A stretch of 6,665 bases of DNA from Duncaniella sp. (lineage in GTDB: Bacteria > Bacteroidota > Bacteroidia > Bacteroidales > Muribaculaceae). Of this stretch, positions 6,572-6,665 are shown piece after piece. The notes under the pieces are model-generated. The model did not search any database. It had not been told where the DNA came from and saw nothing but the letters and a program-made list of their open reading frames with translations. The position numbers were made by a program, and so were the translations under genes. Numbering within the stretch: the first letter of the stretch is position 1; every line of letters begins with the position of its first letter. Where the stretch lies: contig JAIDJD010000358.1 in assembly GCA_029052375.1 (NCBI GenBank), forward strand, positions 1-6,665. The letters run 5' to 3'.

Positions 6572-6579
6572 CAAATTTA
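6572..6579 (-). promoter_or_regulatory. Possible -7 element upstream of plsC
   Basis: Read on the minus strand the sequence is TAAATTTG, a full match to the Bacteroidetes -7 consensus TAnnTTTG, with the plsC ATG about 30 nt downstream. At the expected -33 position (6602-6599) the bases are CGTG, a poor match to TTTG, so this is a weaker candidate than the rha promoter. The rest of the 125 nt between plsC and the right edge holds no other element I can support. Confidence 0.5.
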
Positions 6580-6665
6580 AGACATTTTGCCGAGAATACA
6601 CGCGCACATCCTAAAAAGTTGAGCGGGGAGGAATGCAAATGCCCGGCCATGATGCAGCCATGAAG

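Noticed and set aside
1..6665. A novel defence, mobile or otherwise undescribed system
   Set aside because: Every substantial coding frame is explained by known families (RhaT, RhaA, RhaB, RhaM, NhaC, PlsC), and no transposase, integrase, CRISPR repeats, toxin-antitoxin pair or structured RNA was seen.

Overview
The window carries the front part of an L-rhamnose catabolic operon, preceded by an apparently unrelated two-gene unit. All genes lie on the minus strand, so transcription runs from high to low coordinates. The organism is most likely a member of the Bacteroidales. The rhamnose genes follow the kinase-isomerase-permease-aldolase order known from Bacteroides thetaiotaomicron. The promoter upstream of rhaM matches the Bacteroidetes consensus (TTTG, 19 bp, TAnnTTTG), and start codons mostly lack a Shine-Dalgarno sequence. 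The coding DNA looks clearly GC-rich by eye, which would suit Muribaculaceae better than classical Bacteroides, but that family-level guess is inference.

Layout in the direction of transcription: a PlsC-type acyltransferase (6540-5782); an NhaC-family antiporter whose GTG start overlaps the plsC stop (5785-4460); an AT-rich intergenic region with the rha promoter (about 4440-4410) and a short leader; rhaM, L-rhamnose mutarotase (4330-4013); rhaB, rhamnulokinase (3963-2533); rhaA, L-rhamnose isomerase (2463-1210); a 111-nt gap with a 57-nt imperfect palindrome (1137-1193); rhaT, L-rhamnose/H+ symporter (1098-70); and the first codons of a gene that looks like rhaD, rhamnulose-1-phosphate aldolase (35-1, cut by the window edge).

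The genes form one pathway. RhaT imports L-rhamnose with a proton. RhaM interconverts its anomers. RhaA isomerises it to L-rhamnulose and RhaB phosphorylates that to L-rhamnulose-1-phosphate. RhaD would cleave the product to dihydroxyacetone phosphate and L-lactaldehyde. No internal promoter was seen in the gaps between rha genes, so one transcript from the rhaM promoter is the simplest model. No regulator gene is inside the window; the RhaR-type AraC regulator and lactaldehyde reductase would be expected beyond the left edge.

I found no undescribed biological system. The element least explained by known genes is the long palindrome between rhaA and rhaT. No intergenic stretch exceeds 130 nt, apart from the partly covered right edge (6541-6665, 125 nt), and I see no RNA genes, CRISPR, insertion sequences or phage genes.
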